From Ampullaceana balthica (taxonomy: Eukaryota > Mollusca > Gastropoda > Lymnaeidae): 64,000 nt of DNA. The stretch lies in contig CALYLW010000068.1 in the NCBI GenBank assembly GCA_944989445.1, forward strand, positions 1,556,085 through 1,620,084. Reading direction: 5' to 3'. Each line of letters starts with the position of its first letter. Position 1 is the first letter of the stretch. The notes under the pieces were generated by a model. It was not told the origin of the DNA. It made no database searches and saw only the letters and a list, made by a program, of their open reading frames with translations. This document shows, piece after piece, positions 1-15,500 of this stretch. Both the position numbers and the translations under genes were made by a program.

Positions 1-535
1 ATTGGTCAGCAGACTAACACCTTTCTTTGTTGCCGGACCAACCCTAATTTCCGTCAGGCTGGTCCCCGTAGAGGAGTTAGCAGTTGTAGTGATGCCCTTG
101 CCCTTGGCAGGCTTTCTGGGACGAGGGTTTTTGGCTACTCTCTTTGTCCCCATCGAAATGACTGGCTTGGTTGGCATGATGACAACGGTGCCTCCCCCTG
201 GGGATGTTGTCGCTATGGTGGATGACTGAATGGCTGATGGAGGACGAGGCGTCCTCACGGCCAGAGAAGGTAGGACAATGACAGGTCTTTTAGGAGGGGT
301 TGTTTCAGCCTGAGTGGAGCCATCACTCATTAGTTTGCCACCACTTTCTTTGTCCTTGCTGTCCTCGTCATCGCTGGCTATGAGGTCAGCAAGGGAGGTT
401 ATTTTCTCTCCAGAGGAAGTGGATGCATCTGATGATTTAATAGAAGTAGCAGTGGTTAATGATGTTCCATCAGAAGATTTAGCAATGCCTGTAAAAGACG
501 GAACACTTTTTTTTCTTTTGGAAGGTACTGACTTC
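1..535 (-). CDS. RAD54L2: RAD54L2 coding exon 22 (continues past base 1)
   Basis: Open from 535 to the window edge. It is Ser/Thr/Pro-rich with [18 protein letters not shown] and a basic [18 protein letters not shown] patch. The acceptor (ATAAG|GA at 535) has a poor pyrimidine tract but is the frame-keeping choice. The stop codon is outside the window. Confidence 0.75.
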
Positions 536-3500
536 CTTATAATTGATTTCAGATTATAAAATCTTATTTGATGTCTATTTTTACATTTAAGTTATGTTGC
601 AGTAACCAGTGTCAGAATTATTTCTATACACTTTCTTCTGCCTTACCTGTTTTCAGAATGGAGGGTTTCAATGAGTTGAGTAGCGTTGAACTTCCATAGG
701 GGAGTGTTCTAATAATGCTGCCACCCCTTGTCATGGTAATGGGCATTCCCTTCTTGTTGCTTACAATGATAATTGGTGGCTTCTTGCCTGGGCCAACGTT
801 GATACTTGGGGTGATGAACACTGAAATCAAGAAGATTTTTGGCTTCTGATAAATACCAAAGTAATCACTGACCTGAGCCAGCCATAACAACTTATTAATC
901 TTTATTTATTACATTTTTGTCTACTTTTCAAATTTTTGTTTTCATCAATGATAACACTATAAGTGATAGCATATACTTATTAAGTTTAAATTAACACTAA
1001 TGTGTGTGATTCATTACAATTTACTTAAAATGTTCAAACATATTGATTATGGGATCACAAATAAATTTTTTGAAATCATAAATAATTGACTGCTCAACAC
1101 TGAAATATACAAATTTTTAATCTCAAAGTAAACTAACTCAGAGGAATATACTTATTAATTGTAAATGGACATCTATACCTTGATTTCCACCTGCTGATGT
1201 AAATGTAGTTGTTGCAGTTGTGGTTGTTGTTCCTGAGGTCCCCCCAATATCTGTCAGGCCTGCTCCAGTTTTTGATCTAACAGCAAACATTTTCCCATCA
1301 TTTGTTCTGATGTAAACCCCTTTAGGAGTTTTAATGACAAGTATTTTTTCTCCTGCTCCAATTTTGTTAGTGAGTGAAGCACCAGCTTGGGTCCCAGTGT
1401 TTGTACCAGGTAATACAATTTCTGAGGGAAATAAATACAATGTTTAATTTGATTCCATTGTAGCTAATTGATTTGAGAAGAAAAAAAAGAAAGCTATGAA
1501 TGATATGAAAGTTTTAAAATGTAAAAAATACATAACAGAGATTACACAACTGTAAGAATCAAGTGAGGAAAGAATTACTAAAGGAGCACATTTTATTATT
1601 AAATCAGAAACAGGGACCTCACTGTAGTGCATTAATGGCACTTAACTTTAGTGTATGTAAGTTTGGATTTAATTATTATTCGTTCTTAAGTTAAAATTAT
1701 AACTTATGAATATGTAGTGAACAAGCTCTTTCTTTAATTTATAGTAGAAACTAGAAGTTGATTTACTTTGGTCATAAAATGTAAAAATATCAGCATAAAA
1801 AAAACAAAAAAACTTTGCTAACCAGTAGTAGTGATGACTTGATGAATTGTGACGCCAGGTCTCAAAGGTTGGCCTCCAAACTGTTTTATCTTCTCTCCCC
1901 CATTTTGAACGTTAGCAGCTATCATAGGACGAACACTTGCTATTGGACGTACAATAGGCCCACGACGGAATGCAGCATAACTGAGTTAGAAAAATGAAAT
2001 TATTTAGTTTTAAAAAATACTTTAAAAAACAAAAAACAAACATGTCCCATTTACAACAAGATGTGAGGTATAATAAGGCATATATAACTGAATTCAGTTG
2101 AAATAAAAGCAGTACACAACTCTAAAGTAATAAAATCTCTTGACCATAAAAGGGTAATTTTTTAATAGTTATTGCCTTAAACCTTTACAGGCCACAGCTG
2201 CTAAAAGCACCTGTTACATTATTTGGACAAAACAGCTGACAGCTGCCATAACGACACGCTACTTTCATTTTCATTATTCAAAATCTCATGAGACTTTGCC
2301 TATATCCTGCTTATTTGAATCTTGGATAATTAAAGCTAGTTTCAAAAAGTTTCAACACTGATTGCATTTGTTCATATTTTTTACTTTACTTTTTTTTTGA
2401 AAGTGGTTGTGATGGAATAGTAAAGTGATATTGAGGCATTCATAGCATTTTTAATTTTTATCTTTCCAACTGGGAAGAAAAAAAATGCGATTATGTGGTG
2501 ATAGTTAAATTGTGCGTTCATAGCACATACGACAGAAAATCACAAACATTAAATTTTTAAATATTTGTGTTTATTTTTGGATAAACTTAAGATGCCTAAA
2601 GTAAAATATAATGCATCTAGATTGAATTCTCTTTATTTTACTTTTAATTTAATCTAAATATGTTCACTAACATCAAAGATATTAATTATTTACTAACGCA
2701 ACCATAGATGTGAAAAATATCCTGAAAAAAAAACAGGAAAATAAAAAAATATCTTCCCAGTAAAGGGTTAATAATAATCCAGTCATTTAAGAAAAGTCCC
2801 ATTAATCACTATAACTTCCTTGCACAGAAAGAAACTAAAAACTCACTTGTATCTACTATTGAGAGGAAGTCGGCTGGGTAGCCCACCAGGCTGTGGGTAG
2901 TAAGCAGCGTAAGAAGGACGTGTATATGTTACATTCATCCTTTTGTCCCTGGCATAACCTTCCTTGGCCAATCTTTTCTCTCTTTTTGAAAGTCGTAGCT
3001 CTTTACGGTCAATCAACAAGGACTCGTGGGTAAAAGGTTGCTACATTTAAAACAAGAAAAGTCAAATAGATAAATGTAGACAACAATTTTATCAAAGTTA
3101 TGAATTAATAAGATTGACTTCACATTGCAAAATCAAGGAGTTAAAAAATTGAATTATTAATTAAAAATTCACCATGAAGAATGTCATACTATAACCTTAG
3201 AACTCTTGTATGTTTTTTAAAAATTACATTAAAAAAAAATAAAAAAATTTGGGAAGATTTTGAGATTAATTCAGTATTTGCTTTCGCATTGGATTAATTA
3301 CAGTAAAGGATTTAAAGGCTTGACAATTACCTTAGTTAGCCACTGTCCATGAGTTTTCAACACACTGACCATAACCTGGTCATGGCCATACTTTCCATCA
3401 GCGGTTGAGAAATCAATCATTGGAAACTCTTGATCCTGGATTTTTATAAATACAAATTTGAGACTTGAACCAAAACTGCCATTAATGAATGAAATATTTA

Positions 3501-6500
3501 AGTGATAATTACATTACTTTTAAATTGCTATTAAATGAAAAAGTACTTTAAGAAATAAATTAGATTAGTTTTTAGTTCTTACTGGTTAAAGTTGTCTATT
3601 AAATAATGTTAAGATGTGATTTAAAATTTTAGCTGTAAAACTTATAGAATTTTTACTCCTTTTACTCTATAAAAATGATTTGATTAGTCTCATACCTCAA
3701 AATCCAGCAGATTTTCCACTTGTCTGCGTGTCAGCTTATTTTCTGGATTCATATCATCAACAATTCGATCTGAAAGAAACCCACCCGGGTATTATTTTAA
3801 AATTACCAATTTAAACAAAAGCAATGTCAAGTTCTCAATTTATCTTCTTATCTTATCTATAGACGCTCCTTCTATGCAGAAGATAATTGCATCCACAGAC
3901 CATGACAGATGGATGATCTGTTGGCAAGTGATGCAGAGTTCACATGCCATGACTTTGTGGGTTCCACGCATTAACCAGCCGCCTAACTAGCGTTAGGTAC
4001 CCATTCGGAGCTGGGTGACTCAGGGACGCCCTAGGATTTAAATGTGGTGATTTTATTTCATAGCAAGAAAACAAACTAAACGGTAATGATCAGAGTAATA
4101 GGAATGTTTAAACTCGCAACTTACCAGACATTCCTTGCTTATTTATTTGTCTGTCGTAAATTTTCTTTTCCAGTGTATTATCTGTGATAAGCCTGTACAC
4201 ATAGGAATTTTTCATCTGACCAAAGCGATATACACGGCATATAGCTTGACAATCATGACAGGGGTTCCAGGAAGCATCAACAACTATGACACGGTTGGCA
4301 GCTATGAGATTAATTCCCAGGCAACCGGCTCTGCAAAATATGAAGTCTTTTTGAAAACACCACCAACAAAAACATTTAAAATTTGTATATTTCTTGCTCA
4401 GAATGAACTACTCAGCTGTAGGTGTCATAAGACAATCATGTTTTTTGAACTGTACCAGACAAAATATATAACCCAGGTAGATATTGTGATGCTGGGAAAA
4501 ACTGATGATACCATGATCATACCACAAGCAATCTTATCGACATGCTAGGCCAACAATGCACAGCGATTGATGATACCACGATCATACAACAAGCACTCTT
4601 AAAGACATGCTAGGCCAACAATGCAAAGCTATTTTAAATTTCAATGTGCTTGTTAATGGTAAGTTATCAACAGTTGCAATACCAAGGAGATGCTAAAAAA
4701 TTTGCTTACTTTGTGGACAACAAGAAGACCCATATGTTACTCTCGGGGTCATTAAACTGGTTGATTAACTTCTCTCTGTCTTGAGCTGAAGTGCTTCCAT
4801 CCAGTCCTGTATAACATATTTTATCAACTTCAGATCTTAAATTAAAATTGTTGACATATTTTGAATTCACAATTAGTATATTTACCCACTAGCATCTGTT
4901 GACAAATATGATACAATTTCATTGAATTTGAGCTAATAGTAGAATGTTAAATACAGTTTTTTAAAAGTACTGTTAGTATAAATTATAAGATTCTTATATT
5001 TTTCATTCACCATATTGTGTGGATATTAAAAATGTTATGACATATTTCATAATAAGTAGTTTAACAGTGTCCTTGTATAATGATCAAAGGTGCCTCACAG
5101 TGTACATGGGAAATACACTCCAATTGTATGACAATCAATATTCGTGACCAACACGGAGGACATTAATGACATTAATGTCAGAGCACAAACATTTTAATTT
5201 AAAATAATTTCTGTACTCATAATTACTTCACTTAAAGACAAGTGTGAGTTTCCAAGGTAATGTAATTTCTGTCTTTCACTCAACACAATCTCATGAAACC
5301 ATCTATCAAATAATGTTTGACAAATTCTGAACAATTACAGACATCTCAACATTTATACATACTACACTCAATTATTACAATAAGGATGTTTAAGGTGTAA
5401 TTTCAATAAACTAATAATGGCTGACTATCTAAAAATGAATAAACAAATATTTAAAACCTATTTTGACATACGGAAATATGTTCTGTTGCGCTGCCAGTTT
5501 TCATTGATCTCCATTCTTGGTACCTTCAGTTTTCCCATAAACTCTTCAATTTTGTTTAGAGTTAGCAAACTTTGGCTTGATGAAATAGAAATACAAGATT
5601 CAACTAATACATTTACAAAAGCTATAATGCATTTTTTTTTAATAAATAAAGATCCATTTATAGACTTAATATTGCTCTTTTGCAATGTACACGTCTTTTA
5701 CAAAATAAATAAAAGAATAACTTTTGTTTTTGAAAAAAATCACTAATAAAAATAAAACTAATCAGTTATTTATAAATGTTAACTCTCAAGGCATACCTAA
5801 ATATCAGGACCTTGTCTCCAACTGCTAAACATTCTTCTACAATTGCATTCATGATTACAAACTTTCCACTGTTTTCTAGAAGACCAGCTACATAGTCTTT
5901 CATAAAAGGTTCAGCCTGATATTGTATAAAAGTTGGAAATACAATTATATGTGAGAGACATTTATTTAAATTAATAATTAATAATAATGTGACAGAAGAA
6001 CTAGGGGTCAACCGATATGCATTTTTTCCGATATTGCCGATACCGATATTACCAATATTTTTTTTGCCGATACGAGTGCCGATATGAGTATTTGTTAGGA
6101 CAAAAACCAGCGGTCATATTTGATGAGGTCATTCTTAAATTTATGGCTCGTAATTATTTATCTTTCAAATTAGGGGACTATCGATATTCATTTTTGCTGA
6201 TATTACCAATATTTTGTTTCCTATATGAAAGCCGATATGAGTATTTGTTGGGACAAAAACCAGCGGTCTTATTTGATGACGTCATTCTTAAATTTATCAC
6301 TCCTACTTATTTATATTTTATATTAGGGGTCTACCGATATTCATTTTTGCCGATATTACCGATATTTTTTTCCGATGAGTATTTGTTAAGACAAAAAAAA
6401 ACAGCGGTCATATTTGATGACGTCATTCTTAAATTTATCACTCCTACTTATTTATATTTTATATTAGGGGTCTACCGATATTCATTTTTGCCGATATTAC

Positions 6501-9500
6501 CGATATTTTTTTCTGATGAGTATTTGTTAAGACAAAAAAAAACAACAGCGGTCATATTTGATGACGTCATTCTTAAATTTATCACTCGTAATTATTTATA
6601 TTTTGTAATTTAGGGGTCTACCGCTATGCATTTTTGCCGACATTACCAATATTTTTTCCAATATGAGTATTTGTTAGGACAAAAAAAAACAGCGGTCATA
6701 TTTGATGGCGTCATGTGTAATTATTTATATTTTATAATTTAGGGGTCTACACTCTACCGATATCCAGTTATGCCGATATTACCGATTTATTATTTTTTTT
6801 TCGAAACGAAGTTTCTGATGTGTTTACAAGTTCTAGATCATGACCTACATAGGACTCATGACAAAACGAACCGTCCTTTATGAAAATGTACAAGCAAAAT
6901 TAGGTACTCCTTTTGAAACTTTAACTTTTGACTAGGGCTGCGGAGATTAAAGATTAATTTCTCGATTAATCATGAATTTTTTTATATCGATTAAAATTAT
7001 TTTAATCGATTAAAATTAAAGAAAATATATATATTTTTTAAAAAATGTTTATTAATAAATAATTAATTATTAATAATAATTTATATATTTTTTTACGTAC
7101 AAATTTCTCCCCGTAATATAATTTATTTTATTACTTTATGTGGACCGGCAGATGTCAACTAAAAAATGGCTGACAGCATCAGCGCAGTTAAATTTAAACA
7201 TATAACTAGAAAGTTGAGCAAAAGTTTTGTTTTTAAGCTAACTGCGGATGGCAAAGTGGAAGATGGTGAAAAAGTTTACTGTGTTCACTGCCATAAACAA
7301 TTCTCTTTTAAAGGATCAAATACATCGCTCACGTACCACCTTCAGCACAAACATCAGATCAAGTATCAACACATTATCATAAAATTTAGTTCAAAATATT
7401 CTTAATTTTTAATGTCCGTGACAAATGTTCAGTTTAACGACGTCATAAATTTCTATTTTTGGCTTTAATCGAAATTATCAATTAATTAATCGATAATTTT
7501 TCGAAAGTTAACGATTAAATTTAAATTAATCGATAACAGCCCTACTTTTGACTCATAATTATTAACTCTAACCAATAGTTTAATGGCTTTTGCACACGGC
7601 CACCTTTTCTGAATGAAACAATGAGAACAAAGCAATAGTAATAGAGTGAAATGAGGTTGAAGGATGAATGGTTGCCCATGAGTGCCATGACAACAAGTCT
7701 GCACACGGTACATTTTGTTATTCCATACGAAACGAAATGTTTTAGACATCTGCGATTCTGCGTGCATCTTTGCTATTAGAGCAATTACGTGAACATAATG
7801 TTTACATGTTATCCATTTATTAGAGCAATTACGGTATACTTGGCATCGGCACTATTTACACAGTATTTCCGAGCATACGAAAATCGGCTGATGCCTAAAA
7901 AATATCATAGCACATGGCACACTGTATCGTGGCTGTAGATATTAATACTAGGACTCTTTTGGCTATTTCAATACCGGTATCGGGATCTATATATTAATTT
8001 GTCGGGATAATGTAAATCTAAATGATAGTAGTTGTTTTTTTGTTTGTTTTTTTGTCAAAATATCACTTATTATGAAATATCGGTGACGTCAATATCGGGA
8101 CCTTTACAAGCTACCGATACCGATATCCTGATATCGGTGCCGATATATCTGTAGACCCCTACCAAGAACTAACTTTTTTTCTTTATGGTCGAATCAAGTT
8201 TTGATAAAAAATTTAAGTATTAAAACAAATTAAAACTAAAAATGGAAACATAAGTGTAATTGATTTTAAAACAAGGGATATTACAAATGAGGTAAATTTA
8301 TAGGCAGGCATATTTAAAAATTCCTTCCTTTCAAAGAGGCAACTATGTTTTAGTTCACTATGTTACTGATTTAATTTCATTTTGTTATGTAAAAAAACAA
8401 ATGTCTCATACGGGTATATAATGCTCAAGACACATATATTTAAAAATATCAAAGAGATCTTACCCAATCATACGTAATAGGATTTTTATCAGAAGCAGAT
8501 TCTGAAGCCATGGACACTAGTGATGTTGTTGATGCTGAGGGGGTGAGGGATGCAGAAGTTGAGTCCGTAGTAGATGCTAATGATGCTGTAGATGCAGATT
8601 TAGAGATGTTTTTCTTCTTCTTACTAGTTCCTCCTTCACCTGTGTCAATGTCTAGGTCATTATCTTTGTCAGCTATATGCTGAGTTAAAACATCATGGAG
8701 TATGTCAGGATGGTTCCAGATCTGAAATAAAAAAATAAAAAAAAGATGTTATAATTATTTAGAAAACACAAACAATTTTGATTAAACCACCAAAATTTAA
8801 TATTATTTTTTTCCTGATCTATAAATGCCAGCAATAAATAAAAAAATACGACATTGTCAACAATGGTGTGTAAAATTTATTAAATAAACCCTTCCATATG
8901 AAAATATTTAAGTTCGTGACTTACTTTACAACAGACGGCAAATGCTTTCAGTGGGTTATTGTTTGCCCATGAACAGAGTCCAGACTCTGATATTGCATTC
9001 ATAAATTCAACATATATCTTTCGTTGAAAACCACTCAAACGAACAAGGAAAACATGTTCAGTTTTGGGAGGCAAGCTCAATTGCAGAACAGTATGACCAC
9101 GTCTGTATGAACAAAATTAACCATAGATTTAAATCAACATTCGTAGAGAATATCTGAATTTAAGTTACAACATTTTTCTCATCAAAATAGCTGTTACTTT
9201 TTAGTTCCAGGTAATCAAAATTTGTTCAAAATAGAGCCTTTAAGAAATTGTTAAGATGACAGGGTAGATTGTTAAACTTATCACACAATTTAGACACTCT
9301 TGTTATATGTTTTCCCAAATTAATGAGCCCTGCATCCTTGGGGTTGTTAAGTGGCATTTTGAGGAGGCAAGGAAAAGGGATTATAAACACAGAGTGACAT
9401 TAGCTTTGAAACTAGAGGAGACATTAGCTTTAGAGCAATGTAAAAATATTATTATTTGAATATTCCTTAATGCAAGGAGTCAATAGTTAATTTACTAAGT

Positions 9501-12500
9501 TTTAGAAGCATCTTTGAAATTCAAATATTGAGTGATAATCGTACTTAAAAATTAAAATACTACTATGTTTAGAGGATGCAAGACGAAGTAACACAGAAGG
9601 GGGGGGGGTTGTCCTGAATTATCAAATAATATTTAAGGTGTTTAAGATTATTGTATTAAAAATATAGACTATTTGATGCATGCTTAAAAGAAAATGTAAT
9701 ATTTTTAAAGGGTAAGAAACATTATTCGTATTATGTAAAAATATAGATATGTAGTTTTAAAATGATTTCTTCTTTATCTGCAGATAATTCTGGCTCCTTT
9801 GTTACTGAAACTATCTTTTAAAAGCATTTTTACCTTCTATTTCTTAATTTTTTTTCATTTTTTCAAAGAGGGAAAAATTGATCTGAACTTAAGAACATAG
9901 ACCCATACACACCTTTGCACAAAACCCTCAAGCAGATTGTGTAAGACATATGACCGATGCCTCATGATTTTCTTGTCAGATGTTGTACTATCCATACACT
10001 GGCCATTCATAATAGGCCGTTCAAACATGTTACTGAACTCTGTCTTTGTACCAAGAAAATTTGGCCTGACAAAGTCCACCATACACCAATATTCCATTAA
10101 GTTGTTTTGCAAAGGATAACCAGTCAGTACAACTCTCCGCCTGAAACAGATTCAAGTTTTTGTATTGTACTTAAATAGTGAATTATTATTTGGTAGATAA
10201 ATAAGCACTTTTGCGTTTTGCTATGATTTTGTACAGTTTATCCTTGTTACCAAAATTTGGCTCTCTTTAAACACACACATATAACAATGAGATGTAGCAT
10301 AAAAAAGTGTTGATAAATACCTAGTTTTAATTGCTTTTAGAGCTTGAGAGATAGCAGCACTGCTATTTTTAATACGATGACCTTCATCACACACAACCAG
10401 GTCTGGACCAGGATCAACTAACACACCATGCATGTCTGTGGAATACATCATTAATACAGTGCCAATTTTAGACAGATGAAACTACAATAAGTATATGGTT
10501 AAAAAAAAATGAAGTTCAAATTAATTTCTTCAAAGCTATTGCATTAAAAGAATTACAAAAGTAAAGTTACTGTTGTTTGTTTCAATAATCAACATTCAGG
10601 CTGGTTAGAGAGCCCAGAGCAAGCATTAAAGTTATCATTAGACAATGTCAACTAAAAACAATTGCACTTTGCAGGTTTTTAATTATCTCATTCAGCTCTG
10701 CTTTGGGATGTGCCCATTGATTGGTCTTATACTTGCAATTAAAATTCAATTTGTAAGTAAAAAGTATTCTTTTCTGTTAACATGAAAAATTTTTTTTAAT
10801 GATTTTCTCCCAGATTTTCTAATTTTAATAAATCTGACCTATCATAAGACTTTTATTTTTATCCTCCTCTTCAACATCAATGACTTCAGGTTGGGCAGGT
10901 TTCTTGGACCTGCTCTTGGCCTTGGTGGGAGCCACTTTCTTGGAGGACAGCAGGCGAAACATTTCATAACCCATAAGCAAAACTCCACCATGCTCTTTCC
11001 ATTTTCCTAGATTAGAAATCAACACAAATAAGTTTATATGCTAAAAATAATTACAGTTTCATAAAAGTAATAAAAATGATATATTCAAAATATATATTCT
11101 AAAAAAAAAGAAGGTGAAACGCTTTTTGTAAAACCCATTGATAGAAGCTATGTATAGGACTGACCTATAACCGCAGCCCTTGCAGCAGTGGTTTTCATGC
11201 CATCATTAATGATATGAATGGGAAATGTTCTGCTTTGAGTGAGATGGTCATCCGGGTGAAGTTTCTCCTTTGGTGGCAGCCAATAGTTGAACTCAGCCAG
11301 CCAGTTCTGGAGTGTGTTAATGGGCACTATGCACAGGACTAGTTTGCCTCCAGTACAGCGTATAAATATATCAATAAATGAAATCAGCTGTGGGAAAATG
11401 AAGTAATTCGATGGCATTAGTTGAAATTAATAATAATAAAAAGGAATTATTCCAATTAAGAGACAATTTACTACTAATGTATTAATAATAAGTTTCACAA
11501 TAACTTAATAATATATATTTTAAGAAGTATAAAGAACCATTAAAAAGCTAAAAATAGAGAAAGTTAAATAGTCAACCTGTATAGTCTTCCCCAGACCCAT
11601 GCTGTGAGCCAGAATACACCCAAATCCTGGTGTTGTTCTGAACCTTTCCAATGATTCTACCATGTTGTCATACAGGAAACGAACACCACCGATCTGTTAA
11701 ATTATGAAGGAAATAAAATTAAATATTAGGTGGAAAAAATGTTGGGCAGTGGTGAAATAAGGTATTTTGTAATAAATACTATTAAACATATGTAAGACTT
11801 AATGTTTATACCTGGTGAGGTTTGATTGCCTGGGCAATTTGAGGAGCAAGGTAAATGTCTGGGTCATCAGGTGGATGGCCCACATTGACCTTTACCCTCC
11901 CATCAGGGTCAGGCAGGTTAAGTGTATCATCTATATGTGCTCCTCCATTGTTGACATCCTCAGGGCCTTCATCATCCTCCTCTTCATCACTGGGCACCAT
12001 AACAACCTCATCAGAATCTTCATCATCATAATCATCGGTATCGTCCGAGTCGCTGCTTAAAGTGATGACATCTAACAGAAAATAAACAAATAGTTTTTAA
12101 AAATGTGAATAAGTCAATGTTACAATGCCCTCTTTATAATCTCCAGCCCAACTGTTAAAAGGCCGTTGTATCTTATACTACTAGTAACTTCTTAAAGTAT
12201 ATTGATTGTATATGTGGACATAGGAAAAGAATACATCAACACACACACAATTTTAACTTTTATATTAATGTAAGTAGCATCACAAAATTTAAGGCCCTAG
12301 GGGCCGTCCATAAAGTACGTCACGCTCCAGAGGGGAGGGGGGGTGTCAGAAAGTGTGACAGTTTGTGACAAGGGGAGGGGTGTCCGGCCATGTGTGACAT
12401 GGTGTTTTATATCAAATTTTAATTATTTTGTTAATAAAAAAACAATTTTTGTTTGAAAGTGTGAAGTAATTCAGGGGGGGAGGGGTCCTAGATTTGTGAC

Positions 12501-15500
12501 AGTTTGTGACAGGCGGGAGGGGGAGTTAAAAATGGTCAAAAATAGAGTGACATACTTTATGGACGGTCCCCTATTACTATTAGAGGTTTTCTAGTTTTTT
12601 TATTTATAATTATTGAAAACATATTGACATGCAGAGTAAATTTAAATTGAACACAAGTCCAATTCAACCCTTGTGCTACACATAGTCCCCACAAACCCTT
12701 GTCTTGCCAGTAAATTTTAATTGAACACAAGTCCAATTCAACCCTTGTGCTACACATAGTCTCCACAAACCCTTGTCTTGCCAGTAAATTTTAATTGAAC
12801 ACAAGTCCAATTCAACCCTTGTGCTACACATAGTCTCCACAAACCCTTGTCTTGCCAGTAAATTTTAATTGAAGACAAGTCCAATTCAACCCTTGTGCTA
12901 CACATAGTCTCCACAAACCCTTGTCTTGCCAGTAAATTTTAATTGAACACAAGTCCAACTCAACCCTTGTGCTACACATTGTCTCAACAAACCCTTGTCT
13001 TGCCAGTAAATTTTAATTGAACACAAGTCCAATTCAACCCTTGTGCTACACATAGTCTCCACAAACCCTTGTCTTGCCAGTAAATTTTAATTGAACACAA
13101 GTCCAATTCAACCCTTGTGCTACACATAGTCTCCACAAACCCTTGTCTTGCCAGTAAATTTTAATTGAACACAAGTCCAATTCAACCCTTGTGCTACACA
13201 TAGTCTCCACAAACCCTTGTCTTGCCAGTTAATTTTGTTGCTGCTGATCTGAAAACATTTTTTTCTTCTTCTCTTCTTTTTTTTTGAAATCAGAATGTCT
13301 TCTGTTTATATTGATTGCATTAAAACTTTTTTTCCTACCTAAATACTAACATCTTCCTCAGCATCTATGATGACTTCAAAAATAGAGTCACCTAATCCCT
13401 TTCGGGAATGAATAAAGCAAAGTCCCAAAGTCACAAACTGAGGCCAATAATCTTTTAGGCTAAAAACAATTTGATTGGACAATTCCAATTTATTGTATAG
13501 TGCAAGAAAGTGGGTATACCAACTAGCATAAAGATGTCAATTACATAGTCTGCCACCTCTTCAGCCTTTTCAATTCAAAATATTTTGAAATATACTATTA
13601 GGAAAGTATAATTTTCTTGTTTCCATTTGGATTGCTTAAACAAATCCATAACTTGACAACTTGAAATTCTGTCAGGAGAAATGTTCAGTCTAACGTTTCT
13701 TCTTTTATAAATTTTCGGTTATTTTTTAAAACATAAAGTGCAGAGCTGTAGAAATAATAGCATTACCAGCTCAAGTATTATTACTGTATTCAAGTGATAG
13801 CTTCATAACTCTCCAGTGATATAATAACTTTTTTTTCCAGTTTTAGCAAAGTTAACTTTATCCACCACCTGGTTTTTAAAGTTGGTAGGTTAAATGTCAA
13901 GTGATTTTAAAAAAAGCATTAACAGTGGATAAAAACATTTGATTGAAAGTCCTTACCTTAATTTTTGAAATGACACAAACAAATTAAATGAACCTGATCA
14001 GAGAGTCAAATTATTAAATAAAGTGTGTCACTTTTTAAACAACAAGTCCAATTGAATATTAACCCATTCCTCTGTGAATCCAAGTCCTTGAAACATGGAA
14101 ACTATGAGAGTAATGAGCTCTTGAGAGAAATGTTAACATATATTGAATTTTTAAGTCTTGGGCTGGTGATTGTTAAGCCATCTTTTGTGTGATGTAATGT
14201 GAAACTGGCTGAAAAGATGGATTCAGCTAAAAATATTGATCATTTATGGAAAAGAAAATATTTTTCTTTGAAGCCCATAGTAGAAATAGTTTAAATAGAT
14301 GATTAATGAGACAACTACAACATGGACACCATCTGTGATTATCTCAGCAAAAGTAACTAGGTATGATAATACTAAATATTGTCTGTTATTCAAGTAAGTC
14401 TTTTTACATCATTCCACTACCGTTTGCATGCAAAGAATAGATCAATTTTGCTACTTATGCCAAGAGTAAAGGCATGTAAAATGAGAGCAAGATGTGCCTA
14501 AAAATTCCTGTTTAAGGTTTTCCCTCAAAGGTTGTTGAGATTAAGGCAATAATTCCTTAAATACTCATGACAGGACATTCACATACACAAGTAAATCTCA
14601 TTCAAATCAGCTGAAAAAATCAGCTAGATCTGAAGAAAGAATTTCTTAAATAAAAGTTTAGCAAAAATAATATAAACAGAAAAGGATTTACAAAAAAAAT
14701 ATATTTAGATAAGCAAGAAATTCTCAATCAAATTCTGCAGTAAATATTTTGAAAAATTATTAAAACTTGTTTTTATCTATACCACATCAGTTTTATGTAT
14801 AAGGATGCCTTTCTTTGTTACTATACTGTATTATTTGCCCTGGGAATATGAATGTCTTATGTATTAAACTCTTTGACTGGATTCATCTGGTACTCTATAG
14901 AATAACTGGATTATATACTTTGCATGTTACACCTCTAATGCACTAATATCAGTAACACCACTAAGAATCTGTATTTACAGCATTGCAGGTAGTTAACGAT
15001 AGAAAAGTAACTACTGTTACAAGGAAAACTAACAAACCTGATGGAGGCGAAGTTTCCCTGGTTTCTTTCTTGATTTTCACAACTTCTTTGTCTAAATTTT
15101 TTCTCTGTTTACTTTCTGCTTCTTTCTCAGCTTCTTCCTCAGCAACTGAAACAATATTTACAATGATAAGATTCTATAGACATTAAATAAATATATAATT
15201 AATTTTAGAAAACTAGTTAATGCCACAGCATATTATGCCAACTAAACTTCTTTGAAGAAATAAAATCTGTAAGTTTAAAATATCAAACCTTGCAGAAGTG
15301 ATTTTAGTTGAGAGTCTTTTTCCTTTGGAGTAGAAGTACCAGTTGATGCTGTCGCAGTTTTGGTTGAAGTAGATGTAGAAGTACTTGCTGATGATGCTGC
15401 TGCAGCGGCAGCAGCCTTAGACGCAGCCAACTTTGATGCAGCTGCAGCAGCCCCAGCTGCTGCATTTTCCCGAAGCAATGACTTCTTAAGTTCCATTAAA

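Larger units (their letters stand above)
6002..8161. mobile_element. hAT-like non-autonomous element with 141-bp internal repeats
   Basis: Ends are TAGGGGTCAACCGAT and the inverse GACCCCTA, with both termini rich in CGATAT. Flanking octamers AGAAGAAC (5994-6001) and CCAAGAAC (8162-8169) agree at 6 of 8 bases, as expected for an old hAT target-site duplication. The left arm is amplified in about five units of about 141 bp (6002-6790) carrying TTTGATGACGTCATTC. A younger hAT is nested at 6933-7544. Confidence 0.6.

Noticed and set aside
1892..1905. Apparent one-base frameshift in RAD54L2 exon 19
   Set aside because: It came from my misreading the TTCTCTCCCC block; rereading the bases gives one open frame that fits both neighbours.
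4135..4548. 137-codon plus-strand frame
   Set aside because: It lies antisense to RAD54L2 exon 15 and its flanking intron.
6017..6613. 198-codon open frame on the plus strand
   Set aside because: It is produced by the 141-bp tandem units in the left arm of a transposon; the protein repeats with the DNA and has no recognisable domain.
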